From positions 62,001 to 126,000 of the forward strand of contig NZ_JYGE01000005.1 of assembly GCF_003012055.1 (NCBI RefSeq): a stretch of 64,000 nt of DNA, read 5' to 3'. Positions 1 to 8,205 of the stretch are shown here, in pieces; the stretch's first letter is position 1; each line of letters starts with the position of its first letter. A program made the position numbers and the translations under genes. The stretch comes from Peptostreptococcus russellii (GTDB lineage Bacteria > Bacillota > Clostridia > Peptostreptococcales > Peptostreptococcaceae). The notes below the pieces were generated by a model. That model was not told where the DNA came from. It saw only the letters and a program-made list of their open reading frames with translations, and searched no databases.

Positions 1-406
1 TACCAGTTGCTAGCCCTCTTCCAGAATCTTTGAACCACTCATTTATAAATACTATTCCCACCATTATAATCATAGAGAATGATATACCTTCTATTAATCT
101 TGATGCCAGCATTAAGTAGTAGGATTCTGAGAAAAATCCAATTACATTACCCAATATTAGGCAAAGCATTATCATAATTAATAATTTTTTGGGACCGATT
201 TTTATTATAAATTTTCCACCAGGTATGGATAAAAATATACCTGATAATGTGAATATTGACATAAGCCAAGAAATTGATGTAAATGAAAATCCCATTCCTT
301 GAACAATTTCATTTTGGATAGGTACAATCTTTAATTGACTTATTGAAACTAATACACCACCCAAATATAAAATAAAAAAATTGAACCATCTGTTATTTTT
401 ATTCAT
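1..406 (-). CDS. MFS transporter, partial (3' end beyond the left edge)
   Basis: This is the N-terminal 135 codons of a polytopic membrane protein, read from an ATG at 404-406 with an AAGGGGT ribosome-binding site just upstream. The translation starts MNKNNRWFNFFILYLGG and runs through about four hydrophobic helices. The loop after the second helix reads GGKFIIKIGPKK, which matches the glycine/basic loop between helices 2 and 3 of the major facilitator superfamily. It lies 31 bp downstream of the aminotransferase gene on the same strand, so it probably shares that transcript. It likely exports or imports a small molecule connected with the two enzymes upstream. Substrate cannot be told from this fragment. 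Confidence 0.8.
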   Translation of the reverse strand, partial: MNKNNRWFNFFILYLGGVLVSISQLKIVPIQNEIVQGMGFSFTSISWLMSIFTLSGIFLSIPGGKFIIKIGPKKLLIMIMLCLILGNVIGFFSESYYLMLASRLIEGISFSMIIMVGIVFINEWFKDSGRGLATG

Positions 407-436
407 TTAATATGACCCCTTTTCAATATAAAAGAC

Positions 437-1675
437 CTATTCTGCTAATGTTTTTAGCCTTCTCACGACTTCTTTCATAATCATAGGGTCAAGAGCATAA
501 CAAATTCTAAACCATCCTGCTTCATTGGCATTGAAAATTGCTCCCGGAGACATATTTAACTTTAAATCGTTAAATAATCTGCTCCAAAGTTTCTTTTCGC
601 CCTCAAAGGTATCTTCTTCTAGATAATTTCTTAAGTTAGCGAAAACAAATAGTCCTCCCTTTGCTTCTTTTACTTCTATTCCTAGAGATTTCAAATCTTC
701 TTTGATGCTCTCATAGCTTTTTTTCAATTGTTTTCCATTATTAGCTAACAACTCCTCTAGTCCATCTGACTTTAAAAGCTCAGTTAGTAGTGCCTGCGTA
801 TGAGTAGACACACCAGAGTAATAAGCTATATTTCTCATTCCTTTTAGTAAATCTTCATTGAAGGAAATTGCAAATCCAGTTCTAAAACCAGACAAGGCAA
901 AATCTTTTGCAAAGCTACTTGTAACATGTACATGTGTTAAATATTCATCTGGAACTAAGTCTAGTGTACTTATCCATTCTGTCTCTTCACTATGTATAGT
1001 CTGTGCATATATTTCATCTGAAACTACTTCCAACTTTTTATCCATCGCAAAGTTTACTACATTCATTATTTCATTTTCTGAATAAACCTTACCTGTTGGG
1101 TTGTTAGGGGATGAGAATAAAATACCAACTACATTTTTACCTTTTGCTACTTCTTCATTATATGCTTTTTCAAACTCTTCTGTCTCTAAGTTCTCTTCAT
1201 TGTAGACTGGAACTAGCTCTACTTTTGCTCTTTCAGAAAAATCATCAATAAAGCCTGAATAAAATGGTGCTGGTACTAAAAATACATCTCCTTCATCTCC
1301 AAGCATAGTTGCAAGCATCTCTAAAGCTAGAGAACATCCAGAACCAACTATTATATTTTTTTTGCTTATGCTTCTATTTTTCTTTCTCTTAAAAATTAAC
1401 TTTTGCCAGTGATTTGCTATAGCAGTTCTAAACTCTTCACTTCCATAAAAATAATCATAATGAAGATTCTTAGATTCTAGTTTCATATTTTTTTGAATAT
1501 TTTCAAGAAATGCTATAAGTTCTTTATCTATCAAGTGTGTTTCAGCTGTTCCTAAATTTATATATCCGTCTTTTCTATTTACAGGATCATATCTTTTATC
1601 TCTAGTGCTAAAGTCTGCGTGCATTAAAGCTGACATTTCCTTTACATTACTTTTTCCTCTTTTTGATAATGACAT
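437..1675 (-). CDS. PLP-dependent class I/II aminotransferase
   Basis: This 412-residue fold-type I PLP enzyme has SSPNNPTG at about 188-195, DEIY at 220-223, the Schiff-base lysine K257 in SFAKDF, and the phosphate-binding arginine in GFRTG at about 265. The N-terminal segment with YFYGSEEFR resembles the 1-aminocyclopropane-1-carboxylate synthase-like branch more than AspC or TyrB. It should transaminate, or carry out alpha-elimination on, an amino acid. It sits between an SDR oxidoreductase (20 bp upstream) and an MFS transporter (30 bp downstream), all on the minus strand, which suggests a dedicated small-molecule route rather than central amino-acid metabolism. The ATG start has GGAGG-type sequence upstream. 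Family assignment is secure; substrate is unknown. Confidence 0.88.
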   Translation of the reverse strand: MSLSKRGKSNVKEMSALMHADFSTRDKRYDPVNRKDGYINLGTAETHLIDKELIAFLENIQKNMKLESKNLHYDYFYGSEEFRTAIANHWQKLIFKRKKNRSISKKNIIVGSGCSLALEMLATMLGDEGDVFLVPAPFYSGFIDDFSERAKVELVPVYNEENLETEEFEKAYNEEVAKGKNVVGILFSSPNNPTGKVYSENEIMNVVNFAMDKKLEVVSDEIYAQTIHSEETEWISTLDLVPDEYLTHVHVTSSFAKDFALSGFRTGFAISFNEDLLKGMRNIAYYSGVSTHTQALLTELLKSDGLEELLANNGKQLKKSYESIKEDLKSLGIEVKEAKGGLFVFANLRNYLEEDTFEGEKKLWSRLFNDLKLNMSPGAIFNANEAGWFRICYALDPMIMKEVVRRLKTLAE

Positions 1676-1695
1676 AATTTTCCCCCTCCAAATTA

Positions 1696-2499
1696 TTAGT
1701 GACTTAAACCTGCTTCAGTTTGAATTCCTGGTCTAGATGCCAATCCCATAGTTGCATCTAATATTGCTCCATGAAGAACTGTTGATTCATCTTTTAATAA
1801 CTGTTCAATCCAATATGATATTTCTTCTGGCTGTATTAGTCTCTTTTTAGGCTGTGCTAAATCAAATGCTGTTCTTTCTTCTTCGCTCATCTTTGATAAA
1901 GTACTAGAAGTAAACATTGGTGTTTCTGTTGCTCCTGGACAAACTGTGAATACATCTATTAGTGTATGTGTATTTTCTGCAGCCAATTGTTTTCCTAAAA
2001 ATGCTACTGCTGATTTACTCATTCCATCGCTAAGTGTAAAGTATGGAAAAGCTGCTAATCCACCACCAACTGATGATATAAAAATCAACTTACTCTTAGT
2101 ATCTTTTTCAAGTAGTTTTTTCTGAACTTTTTTATATATCCAAAGAGGTCCTAGGGCATTTACTGAAAACATTGCTGAATCTCTCTCAAAAGCTAGGTCA
2201 TCACTACTTTTTGCATATTCTTTTACAGTACCAGAACCAAGCGCCGCATTAAATATTATTCCATCCCAATCATGTTCCAGTAAAAAGTCTGCATTTTTGA
2301 TAGCATCAGGATCTCCTTGATCTAATTTATATGAGTATACCTGGCCTTCAAATTTTGCTTCTAGCTTTTTTGCCTTTTCAGAAGAACTTCTATAAGTGAA
2401 GTGAACTTCATAACCTTTTTCTGCTAGTAAATTTAATGTTGCTTCACCTATTCCTTGTGTCCCGCCTGTTAATAAAATTTTTTTTCTTGTGTTTTTCAT
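1696..2499 (-). CDS. Short-chain dehydrogenase/reductase, atypical catalytic site
   Basis: This 267-residue Rossmann-fold SDR starts at the ATG at 2497-2499, which has GGAGGTG 6-8 nt upstream. An in-frame reading extends 19 codons further but lacks a ribosome-binding site. The cofactor motif TGGTQGIG is at 11-18, the NAAL (NNAG-like) motif at 84-87 and the ISS serine at 142-143. The expected YxxxK is not present: the lysine is K162 but the position four residues before it is Asp158, and the nearest tyrosine is Y153. The PGATETP segment after it is normal for SDRs. It heads the cassette with the aminotransferase and transporter. Atypical SDRs without the tyrosine occur in secondary metabolism. 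The reaction is unknown. Confidence 0.85.
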   Translation of the reverse strand: MKNTRKKILLTGGTQGIGEATLNLLAEKGYEVHFTYRSSSEKAKKLEAKFEGQVYSYKLDQGDPDAIKNADFLLEHDWDGIIFNAALGSGTVKEYAKSSDDLAFERDSAMFSVNALGPLWIYKKVQKKLLEKDTKSKLIFISSVGGGLAAFPYFTLSDGMSKSAVAFLGKQLAAENTHTLIDVFTVCPGATETPMFTSSTLSKMSEEERTAFDLAQPKKRLIQPEEISYWIEQLLKDESTVLHGAILDATMGLASRPGIQTEAGLSH

Positions 2500-2578
2500 T
2501 TTGCACCTCCAAGTTTTTTTAATTGTTGCAATCTTTTTATAATTCTTACACATCATTTTACAACATGGAGAATTCTTT

Positions 2579-2710
2579 ATGAAAATCTCAACAGAATCTT
2601 CTTTAAAACTAGGTGAACTGTTAGACTATCTAAGAAAAAAATATGGATTTAAAACTAAAACTTCTCAAGTAGTAAAATCAATAAAAGGAAACTTCACTAA
2701 AGTTTTTTAA
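2579..2710 (+). CDS. Possible 43-aa small protein (uncertain)
   Basis: A short plus-strand reading frame of 43 codons, MKISTESSLKLGELL... to ...KVF, lies divergent from the SDR gene in an otherwise empty gap. A TGGAG sequence lies about 9-10 nt before the ATG. The peptide is basic and lysine-rich with no recognisable domain. It could be a small protein, a remnant of a regulator, or chance. I list it because its start and spacing are plausible, but the evidence is thin. Confidence 0.22.
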   Translation: MKISTESSLKLGELLDYLRKKYGFKTKTSQVVKSIKGNFTKVF

Positions 2711-2740
2711 TATAGATAAAAACTTTCTTAAATTTAAGAT

Positions 2741-2774
2741 ACAATAAAAAACCCCAAGATTCCTCTTGGGGTTT
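2741..2774 (-). terminator. Rho-independent terminator after rpsI
   Basis: A GC-rich hairpin with arms AAACCCCAAGA / TCTTGGGGTTT (2749-2774) is followed on the minus strand by a T-rich run. It sits 30-60 bp after the rpsI stop and ends the rplM-rpsI transcript. Confidence 0.9.
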
Positions 2775-2805
2775 GTAAATTCTGTATAAAAAATTCTCTT
2801 TGAAA

Positions 2806-3198
2806 CTATCTCTTTGAGAACTGTGGTGCTCTTCTGGCAGCCTTTAGACCGTACTTCTTTCTTTCCTTCATTCTTGGGTCTCTTGTTAAGAAACCTTCAG
2901 CCTTTAAAGCTGGTCTTAGGTCTGCATCAACCTTTAATAAAGCTCTAGATAGACCGTGTCTTATTGCACCAGCCTGTCCAGTGTATCCGCCACCCTGAAC
3001 GTTTACTATAACGTCATACTTGTTTTCATTTCCAGTTACTACTAGAGGCTGCTTTACTTCTCTGATAAGTGTATCATAATTGAAGTAATCCTCTAAATTC
3101 TTTCCATTTACCTTTATGTTACCTTCTCCAGCTACTACTCTAACTCTAGCTACAGAATACTTTCTTCTTCCTGTTCCGTAATATTGTACATTAGCCAT
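2806..3198 (-). CDS. rpsI: Ribosomal protein uS9
   Basis: This is a 130-residue full-length S9, a component of the 30S head that reaches the P-site tRNA with its basic C-terminal tail. It opens with [16 protein letters not shown] and ends with the hallmark basic tail [11 protein letters not shown]. The central [14 protein letters not shown] segment is also typical. The ATG follows GAGGAGG. It is the second gene of the rplM-rpsI pair, 25 bp after rplM, and is followed by a strong terminator. Confidence 0.98.
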   Translation of the reverse strand: MANVQYYGTGRRKYSVARVRVVAGEGNIKVNGKNLEDYFNYDTLIREVKQPLVVTGNENKYDVIVNVQGGGYTGQAGAIRHGLSRALLKVDADLRPALKAEGFLTRDPRMKERKKYGLKAARRAPQFSKR

Positions 3199-3223
3199 TA
3201 ATCAAAATCCTCCTCTCGATATC

Positions 3224-3655
3224 CTACTTAAAGTTTAAAACCTGTGGGTTCTGAGCTGCATGTGTATGTTCAGCACCTCTGAATACTCTTAGTCTAGTCA
3301 TCATGCTTGCTCTATGCTTGTTCTTTGGAAGCATACCGCTAACTGCATGTGCTACTACTTCTTCTGGCTTCTTTTCCATCATTTCCTTATATGAGATTTC
3401 CTTTAACCCACCTACATAACCTGTATGATATCTGTAGAACTTCTGAGTAAGCTTCTTTCCTGTTAATACTACCTTCTCAGCGTTTACCACTATAACAAAA
3501 TCTCCACCATCAACGTGTGGTGTAAATGTTGGCTTATTCTTTCCTCTTAATACTGTTGCTATTTCTGTTGCTATACGACCTAAAGTCTTACCTTCAGCGT
3601 CAACTATATACCAGTCTCTCTTAGTGTCTGCTGGCTTAGCTATATAACTATTCAT
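3224..3655 (-). CDS. rplM: Ribosomal protein uL13
   Basis: This is a 143-residue L13, an early 50S assembly protein. Characteristic segments are [16 protein letters not shown] near the N-terminus, the [16 protein letters not shown] motif, and [13 protein letters not shown] around residues 100-112. The ATG has AAGGAGGG upstream. It is the promoter-proximal gene of rplM-rpsI. In many Firmicutes this pair follows truA directly, but here about 4.5 kb of serine-biosynthesis genes lies between. The leader has a hairpin that resembles the L13 leader element, so autoregulation by L13 is plausible. Confidence 0.98.
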   Translation of the reverse strand: MNSYIAKPADTKRDWYIVDAEGKTLGRIATEIATVLRGKNKPTFTPHVDGGDFVIVVNAEKVVLTGKKLTQKFYRYHTGYVGGLKEISYKEMMEKKPEEVVAHAVSGMLPKNKHRASMMTRLRVFRGAEHTHAAQNPQVLNFK

Positions 3656-3699
3656 AAAGACCCTCCTTAACTTTTCACATTTGTTTTAATTTCCTGCAT

Positions 3700-3735
3700 A
3701 TATGTAAAGTCCGGGGCAAAAGTGGACTTATTAAC
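3700..3735 (-). promoter_or_regulatory. Possible L13 leader hairpin
   Basis: On the minus strand the rplM 5' leader contains arms AAGTCC and GGACTT enclosing a loop rich in C and G, about 50-75 nt before the rplM start. Position and size match the L13_leader family of Firmicutes. A covariance-model match has not been tested. Confidence 0.45.
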
Positions 3736-3747
3736 ACATTCTTGTAT

Positions 3748-3776
3748 ATTTTACTACTATTGTGTTGAAAAGTCAA
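3748..3776 (-). promoter_or_regulatory. rplM-rpsI promoter
   Basis: A sigma-A-type promoter on the minus strand: -35 TTGACT at 3771-3776, a 17-bp spacer, and -10 TAAAAT at 3748-3753. Transcription would start near 3,741, giving a leader of about 85 nt that includes the possible L13 hairpin. Confidence 0.8.
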
Positions 3777-3833
3777 TCACTTAAGCCTATCTTTTTGGTC
3801 TATTTATCATTTTTTTGTAAAATAATCAATAAA

Positions 3834-3882
3834 TTTGACTATTTCCATAAAAATAGTCAAAGTCAGGAATTTTATCCTGACT
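3834..3882. repeat. Two abutting inverted repeats downstream of the DUF1015 gene
   Basis: The first dyad has perfect 11-bp arms TTTGACTATTT / AAATAGTCAAA (3834-3844 and 3851-3861). The second has arms AGTCAGGA / TCCTGACT (3861-3868 and 3875-3882) and shares one base with the first. On the minus strand the second hairpin precedes the first, and together they could stop transcripts leaving the DUF1015 gene about 180 bp upstream. The rest of the 409-bp gap from 3,656 to 4,064 holds the rplM promoter and leader. Confidence 0.55.
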
Positions 3883-4064
3883 CTGACGGGTTGGGTTTGG
3901 TCTATAGTATTACCTGAATCGCAATTTTATCATCTATAACAAGAATTTTTTAAATTTTTCTTACTATAAAACATCAATCTAAATATTAAGCAGTTTATTT
4001 GAATATATTTATAAATATATTCATCGTTTATAGTTTTACTATTTATTAATAGTTTTATTTCAAT

Positions 4065-5294
4065 TTATAATCTGTGTAAAAATAACCCACATCTAACTTT
4101 TGGTTCAAACCAAGTAGATTTAGCAGGCATAATTTTCTTTTCATCAGCTACCTGCATCAATTCTTCAATAGATGTTGGGTATAAAGAAAAGCCTAGCTTC
4201 ATATCTTTATCAACTCTCTTTTTAATTTCTCCTACCCCTCGAATTCCTCCTATAAAATCTATTCTAGGATCTTTCTGAGGTACTGTAATATCTAATATCG
4301 GCTCTATAAGATAATTATTAAGCACACTAACATCCAACTTTTCTATTGTTCCATCTAACTTCTCTATATTTTTAAATTTAAGATTATACCATCTTCCATC
4401 TAGATACATCCCATATTCATATTTTTCTTGAGGTTTTATCTCTTCTTTAGATTCCTCCACTATAAAATTTTTTTCAACCTTATTGATAAACTCATCTACT
4501 TCTAGTTTATTTATATCTTTAATTACTCGATTATAATCCATTACGTAGAGATTATCTTTTGGGGCAATCATAGCAAGGTAGAAGTTAAATTCCTCTTCTG
4601 GATTATAGTTTGGATTTTCTTTTCTTTTCTTAAGTGCATATGATTCGGCTGCCGCAGATCTATGATGTCCGTCTGCAATATAAAGGCTATCTACATCTTC
4701 AAAAGCAGACTCCATCATCTTGCTTTCTTTATCATCTAAAATCCATACTGTATGCCTTATTCCATCTACTGACTTGAAATCATAAAGTGCTTGGGAATTC
4801 ATTTTTTCTTCTATCATCTTATCTATATTTTTATCTGTATCATATGTAAGAAGAATTGTTCCTGTATTAGCTTTACAATATTCTATATGCTTGATTCTAT
4901 CAGCTACCTTGTCTGGCTTAGTGTGTTCATGTATTTTTATTTTTCCATCCAGACTTTCATCTACTGATACACATCCCACTATACCAACTTGACTTCTTCC
5001 ATCCATTATTTCCCTATAAATATATAAATGGGGATTTTCATCTTGAATAAAAATACCTCTATCAATAAAATCTTCTAGGTTTTCAGCTGCCTTTTCATAT
5101 ACTTTTTCAGAGTGAATATCCGTATCAGGGGGTAAATCTATCTCAGCTCTATCAATTCTCAAGTATGAATTTTCATTATTTCTAGCCATTTCCCTAGCTT
5201 CTTCTGTATTCATAGTATCGTATGGAAGTTCTGCCACACAATCAACATATTTTTCATTTGGTCTTAACGCCTTAAAAGGCCTTACTCTTACCAT
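4065..5294 (-). CDS. DUF1015 family protein in a serine-biosynthesis cluster
   Basis: This is a 409-residue full-length DUF1015 protein. It begins VRPFKALRPNEKYVDCVAELPYD, carries an IHEHTKPDK segment at 121-129 and the signature ADGHHRSAAA at 207-216. The DGHHR motif resembles the DGHHR-type motif of ParB/SerK-like folds, which include serine kinases. The gene is third in the order serC, serA, DUF1015, all minus strand. DUF1015 genes often accompany serA and serC in anaerobes, and no serB phosphatase gene is nearby. A role in the last phosphoserine-serine step is a reasonable inference, but I see no direct proof. The start ATG has AGGAGG upstream. Confidence 0.85.
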   Translation of the reverse strand: MVRVRPFKALRPNEKYVDCVAELPYDTMNTEEAREMARNNENSYLRIDRAEIDLPPDTDIHSEKVYEKAAENLEDFIDRGIFIQDENPHLYIYREIMDGRSQVGIVGCVSVDESLDGKIKIHEHTKPDKVADRIKHIEYCKANTGTILLTYDTDKNIDKMIEEKMNSQALYDFKSVDGIRHTVWILDDKESKMMESAFEDVDSLYIADGHHRSAAAESYALKKRKENPNYNPEEEFNFYLAMIAPKDNLYVMDYNRVIKDINKLEVDEFINKVEKNFIVEESKEEIKPQEKYEYGMYLDGRWYNLKFKNIEKLDGTIEKLDVSVLNNYLIEPILDITVPQKDPRIDFIGGIRGVGEIKKRVDKDMKLGFSLYPTSIEELMQVADEKKIMPAKSTWFEPKVRCGLFLHRL

Positions 5295-5317
5295 TATTTC
5301 CTCCTTTAATTATATGA

Positions 5318-5358
5318 TTGAAGTGGTCAGGATATTTTTAAGATATTGACCACTTCAA
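5318..5358 (-). promoter_or_regulatory. 12-bp stem hairpin just upstream of the DUF1015 start
   Basis: Perfect arms TTGAAGTGGTCA / TGACCACTTCAA (5318-5329, 5347-5358) enclose 17 nt with a further ATAT pairing. It ends about 14 nt before the DUF1015 ribosome-binding site. It has no T-run, so it is more likely an operator, an RNA processing/stability hairpin or a translational switch than a terminator. Confidence 0.5.
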
Positions 5359-5573
5359 CCCCACACTCTTTAAACAATTTATTGCTTTTTATTTTCTCTT
5401 AAATTAATAATTTACTTATTTGTTTTCATAAATATATAAATTTTTACTTTTTATCATAAAATTGTTTTTATATTATTTTTATTACTTAATTTTCCTTTAT
5501 TTTTTATCTATTTTATTACTTATTTATTGATTCTTAATGCCTATAAGTAACTTTTTTATATAAAATATTGAAG

Positions 5574-6512
5574 CTAACATCCTGAAGCATTTACAAGTAT
5601 ACAGGTAAAATAATTTATTACTATATCTGCTATTTCAAGACCTATTCTTTCCTGCGCTTCCCTTGTAGATGCACCTATATGAGGTGTTACAGTTACTTTA
5701 GGATGATTCAAAAGCCCCTCAATTGGCTGTGGTTCATTTTCAAAGCAATCTATGGCTGCTCCTGCAATCTCATTAGTATTTATCGCTTCTAACAGATCTT
5801 CTTCTTGAACGATTCCTCCTCTTGCACAGTTAATAAAAAAAGCTGTCTCCTTCATATTTTTAAATACTTCTTTATTAAACATATACTTAGTGTCTTCAGT
5901 CAATGGAGTATGTACCGTTATATAATCTGCCTTTTCTATAATCTCTTCAAATTTAGCAAATTTAAAACATTCTCTAGCATCAATGTGCTCTACAATATCA
6001 TTATAAATTACATTCATACCAAGATTATTTGCTTTTTCTGCCAAACTTCTAGCTATGTTACCAAATCCTATAAGTCCTAAAGTCTTTCCGTGAATTTCTG
6101 TTCCCTTAAGTTTTTTCTTTGCCCACACACCTTCTTGTAATGTAAGGTTTGCTAGCTTAACATTTCTAGCAAGAACTAACATCTCACATAAAACTAGCTC
6201 TGCCACTGCATTTGAGCTTGCACAAGGTGTATTTCGTACTTCTATTCCCCTGGCTTTTGCATAAGCCACATCTATGTTATCTAGACCAACGCCCCCCCTA
6301 ACAACCAACTTTAATCTGCCAGTTTTAAGGGCTTCATCAATTATATTTTGTCTGATCTTTGTTGCTGATCTCACTATTATTACATCTACTTCTTTTATTT
6401 TTTCCTTCAATTCTTCCTCAGGATAGAACTTCTCTTCAACATCAAATCCCTGATTCAATAATATCTCTATTGCATTTTTATCCATACCATCTGTAATCAA
6501 TATCTTTTTCAT
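5574..6512 (-). CDS. serA: D-3-phosphoglycerate dehydrogenase, short form
   Basis: This 312-residue NAD-dependent 2-hydroxyacid dehydrogenase catalyses the first step of serine synthesis (3-phosphoglycerate to 3-phosphohydroxypyruvate). Visible features are VRGGVGLDNID in the N-terminal domain, the nucleotide motif GLIGFGNIA at 146-154, INCARGG with catalytic Arg231, Glu260 in ENEP, and His278 in PHIGAST. It lacks the C-terminal ACT/ASB regulatory domains of long SerA proteins, so serine feedback through those domains is not expected. It lies between serC and the DUF1015 gene on one strand, with 282 bp of AT-rich DNA before it. The serC neighbour supports SerA over other hydroxyacid dehydrogenases. 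Confidence 0.92.
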   Translation of the reverse strand: MKKILITDGMDKNAIEILLNQGFDVEEKFYPEEELKEKIKEVDVIIVRSATKIRQNIIDEALKTGRLKLVVRGGVGLDNIDVAYAKARGIEVRNTPCASSNAVAELVLCEMLVLARNVKLANLTLQEGVWAKKKLKGTEIHGKTLGLIGFGNIARSLAEKANNLGMNVIYNDIVEHIDARECFKFAKFEEIIEKADYITVHTPLTEDTKYMFNKEVFKNMKETAFFINCARGGIVQEEDLLEAINTNEIAGAAIDCFENEPQPIEGLLNHPKVTVTPHIGASTREAQERIGLEIADIVINYFTCILVNASGC

Positions 6513-6794
6513 TCTAGTTACCTCCGTTAAACACTCATCATTTAATATATTTTTCTTCTCATTTAATCATTTTTATTCGCCATGTTTTATAGCCCTATAT
6601 ATTTTAAATTGAATATATTTTTGAATATTTTACTTAAAATCCATTATTAAAATATTTAAATTTGAATTTAAAGCCACTTATTTTAACTTTAATAATGCTA
6701 TGTCAAAATATAAGCATTCAATTTTTGTAATATTCTTTTAATTTACTATCTTTTAATTTCTACTAAATAACTTATTTTGAAAAATTGAATAGAC

Positions 6795-7868
6795 TTATTT
6801 AAAATCTAAAATTTCGTCAATAGTATCCAGTAAATATTGAATATCTTCAATCTGGTAGTCGCCCATATGTGATATTCTAAATGTTTTTTCCTTTAAATCA
6901 CCATAACCATTGGCAATTTGCATTCCTTTTTCTTGTAATTTTGAATTTAGCTGTGAAATATTTATGTTCTGTGAATTTTCTATGACTGTTAATGTGTTTG
7001 ACAAATATTTTTGATCAGTGAATAATTTGAAGTGTTTTTCGGCCCATGTTCTGACTAAATTAGCCATGTCCTCATGTCTTTGGAATCTATTGTCCAAGCC
7101 TTCTTCTAAGATATTGTCTAGCTGATAATCTAATGCGTACATGTGAGATATTGAAGGTGTTGAAGGATATTGATAATTCTTTTTCTTGAGATACTTATAA
7201 ATCGCTAGTAAGTCTAGGTATGTACCTCTAAATTCTACTGTTTCAGCTCTTTGGATTGCCTTTTGAGAGAATGTACAAATTGCCATTCCTGGAGGTAGTC
7301 CAAGTGCTTTTTGAGTTGATGTTATGAGAATGTCTATTCCCCACTTATCTGTCTCAATCTTTACTCCACCTGCTGAACTTACTGCATCCACACAAAATAT
7401 TACATCTGGATATTTCTTTACTACTTTCGCAATTTCAGCTATTGGATTTGTTATCCCAGTAGATGTTTCGTTATGTTGAATTGTTATCAAATCATAATCA
7501 CCAGTTGATAGTATGTCATCAACCATTTCTGGAGTGATTGCCTTTCCCATATCCACTTTATACAAATCAGCTTTGACATTATTTGTCACTGCCATTTTAT
7601 ACCATCTGTCTCCGAATGCGCCACAGGAGCACACAGCTGCCTTCTTGGATGTGCAGGATCTTATAGCACCTTCCATTAGGCCAGAGCCAGAGGATGTGGA
7701 TAGAAGTACTTCCTCTTCAGTATATAACATTTTTTGTAACTTTTCGCTTATGCCCTTTTGCAGTGCACTAGCATCTTTCCCTCTGTGTCCTATCATTGGT
7801 GTCGCCATTCTTTGAAGAACATCTTCGCGGACATCAATTGGACCAGGTATAAATAACTTCCTAGTCAT
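6795..7868 (-). CDS. serC: Class V aminotransferase acting as phosphoserine aminotransferase
   Basis: This 357-residue PLP enzyme is of the alanine-glyoxylate/serine-pyruvate aminotransferase branch. It starts RKLFIPGPIDVREDVLQRMATPMIGHRG, has Asp161 in FCVDAVSSAGG, and the Schiff-base Lys187 in STQKALGLPPG. In anaerobes this branch substitutes for classical SerC, converting 3-phosphohydroxypyruvate to phosphoserine. The serA and DUF1015 genes downstream support that role. The ATG is preceded by GGAGGTCC. The symbol is given by function and context; family membership alone would allow serine-glyoxylate or serine-pyruvate activity. Confidence 0.82.
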   Translation of the reverse strand: MTRKLFIPGPIDVREDVLQRMATPMIGHRGKDASALQKGISEKLQKMLYTEEEVLLSTSSGSGLMEGAIRSCTSKKAAVCSCGAFGDRWYKMAVTNNVKADLYKVDMGKAITPEMVDDILSTGDYDLITIQHNETSTGITNPIAEIAKVVKKYPDVIFCVDAVSSAGGVKIETDKWGIDILITSTQKALGLPPGMAICTFSQKAIQRAETVEFRGTYLDLLAIYKYLKKKNYQYPSTPSISHMYALDYQLDNILEEGLDNRFQRHEDMANLVRTWAEKHFKLFTDQKYLSNTLTVIENSQNINISQLNSKLQEKGMQIANGYGDLKEKTFRISHMGDYQIEDIQYLLDTIDEILDFK

Positions 7869-8168
7869 TTTGGGACCTCCTTTTCATAATTTTTATTTTT
7901 ATCTTCATAAAATTGTTTTATAAAGACAATCTCAATTCAACTAAATAAATTTAAACTCTTTGATTTTTATACTAGAGTCATATTTTATTTTAATAATATA
8001 TTTTAGTTATTTGAAGGAAGATTGAAATCCTCTGTCAAAATTGAAATTATATCTATTTTACCCCTAATTATATACTGTGTCAAGAATTTTTTGATAATTT
8101 TAAATAATAATTTTATATGTAATATACTTTCATTTGCTTTTATAGCTTTTTCTATTAAATTTCAAAAT
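7869..8168. other. AT-rich gap between truA and serC
   Basis: About 300 bp of very AT-rich DNA upstream of serC. I see no gene. It should contain the serC promoter, but no hexamer pair stands out. The truA terminator borders its right end. Confidence 0.5.
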
Positions 8169-8200
8169 AAAAGACTAAAGTATCTACACTCTAGTCTTTT
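8165..8200 (-). terminator. Terminator after truA
   Basis: Arms AAAAGACTA / TAGTCTTTT (8169-8177, 8192-8200) followed on the minus strand by TTTTATTTT. The 11-mer ATCTACACTCT occurs in the loop (8182-8192) and again over the truA stop region (8212-8222). Confidence 0.75.
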
Positions 8201-8205
8201 TATTA

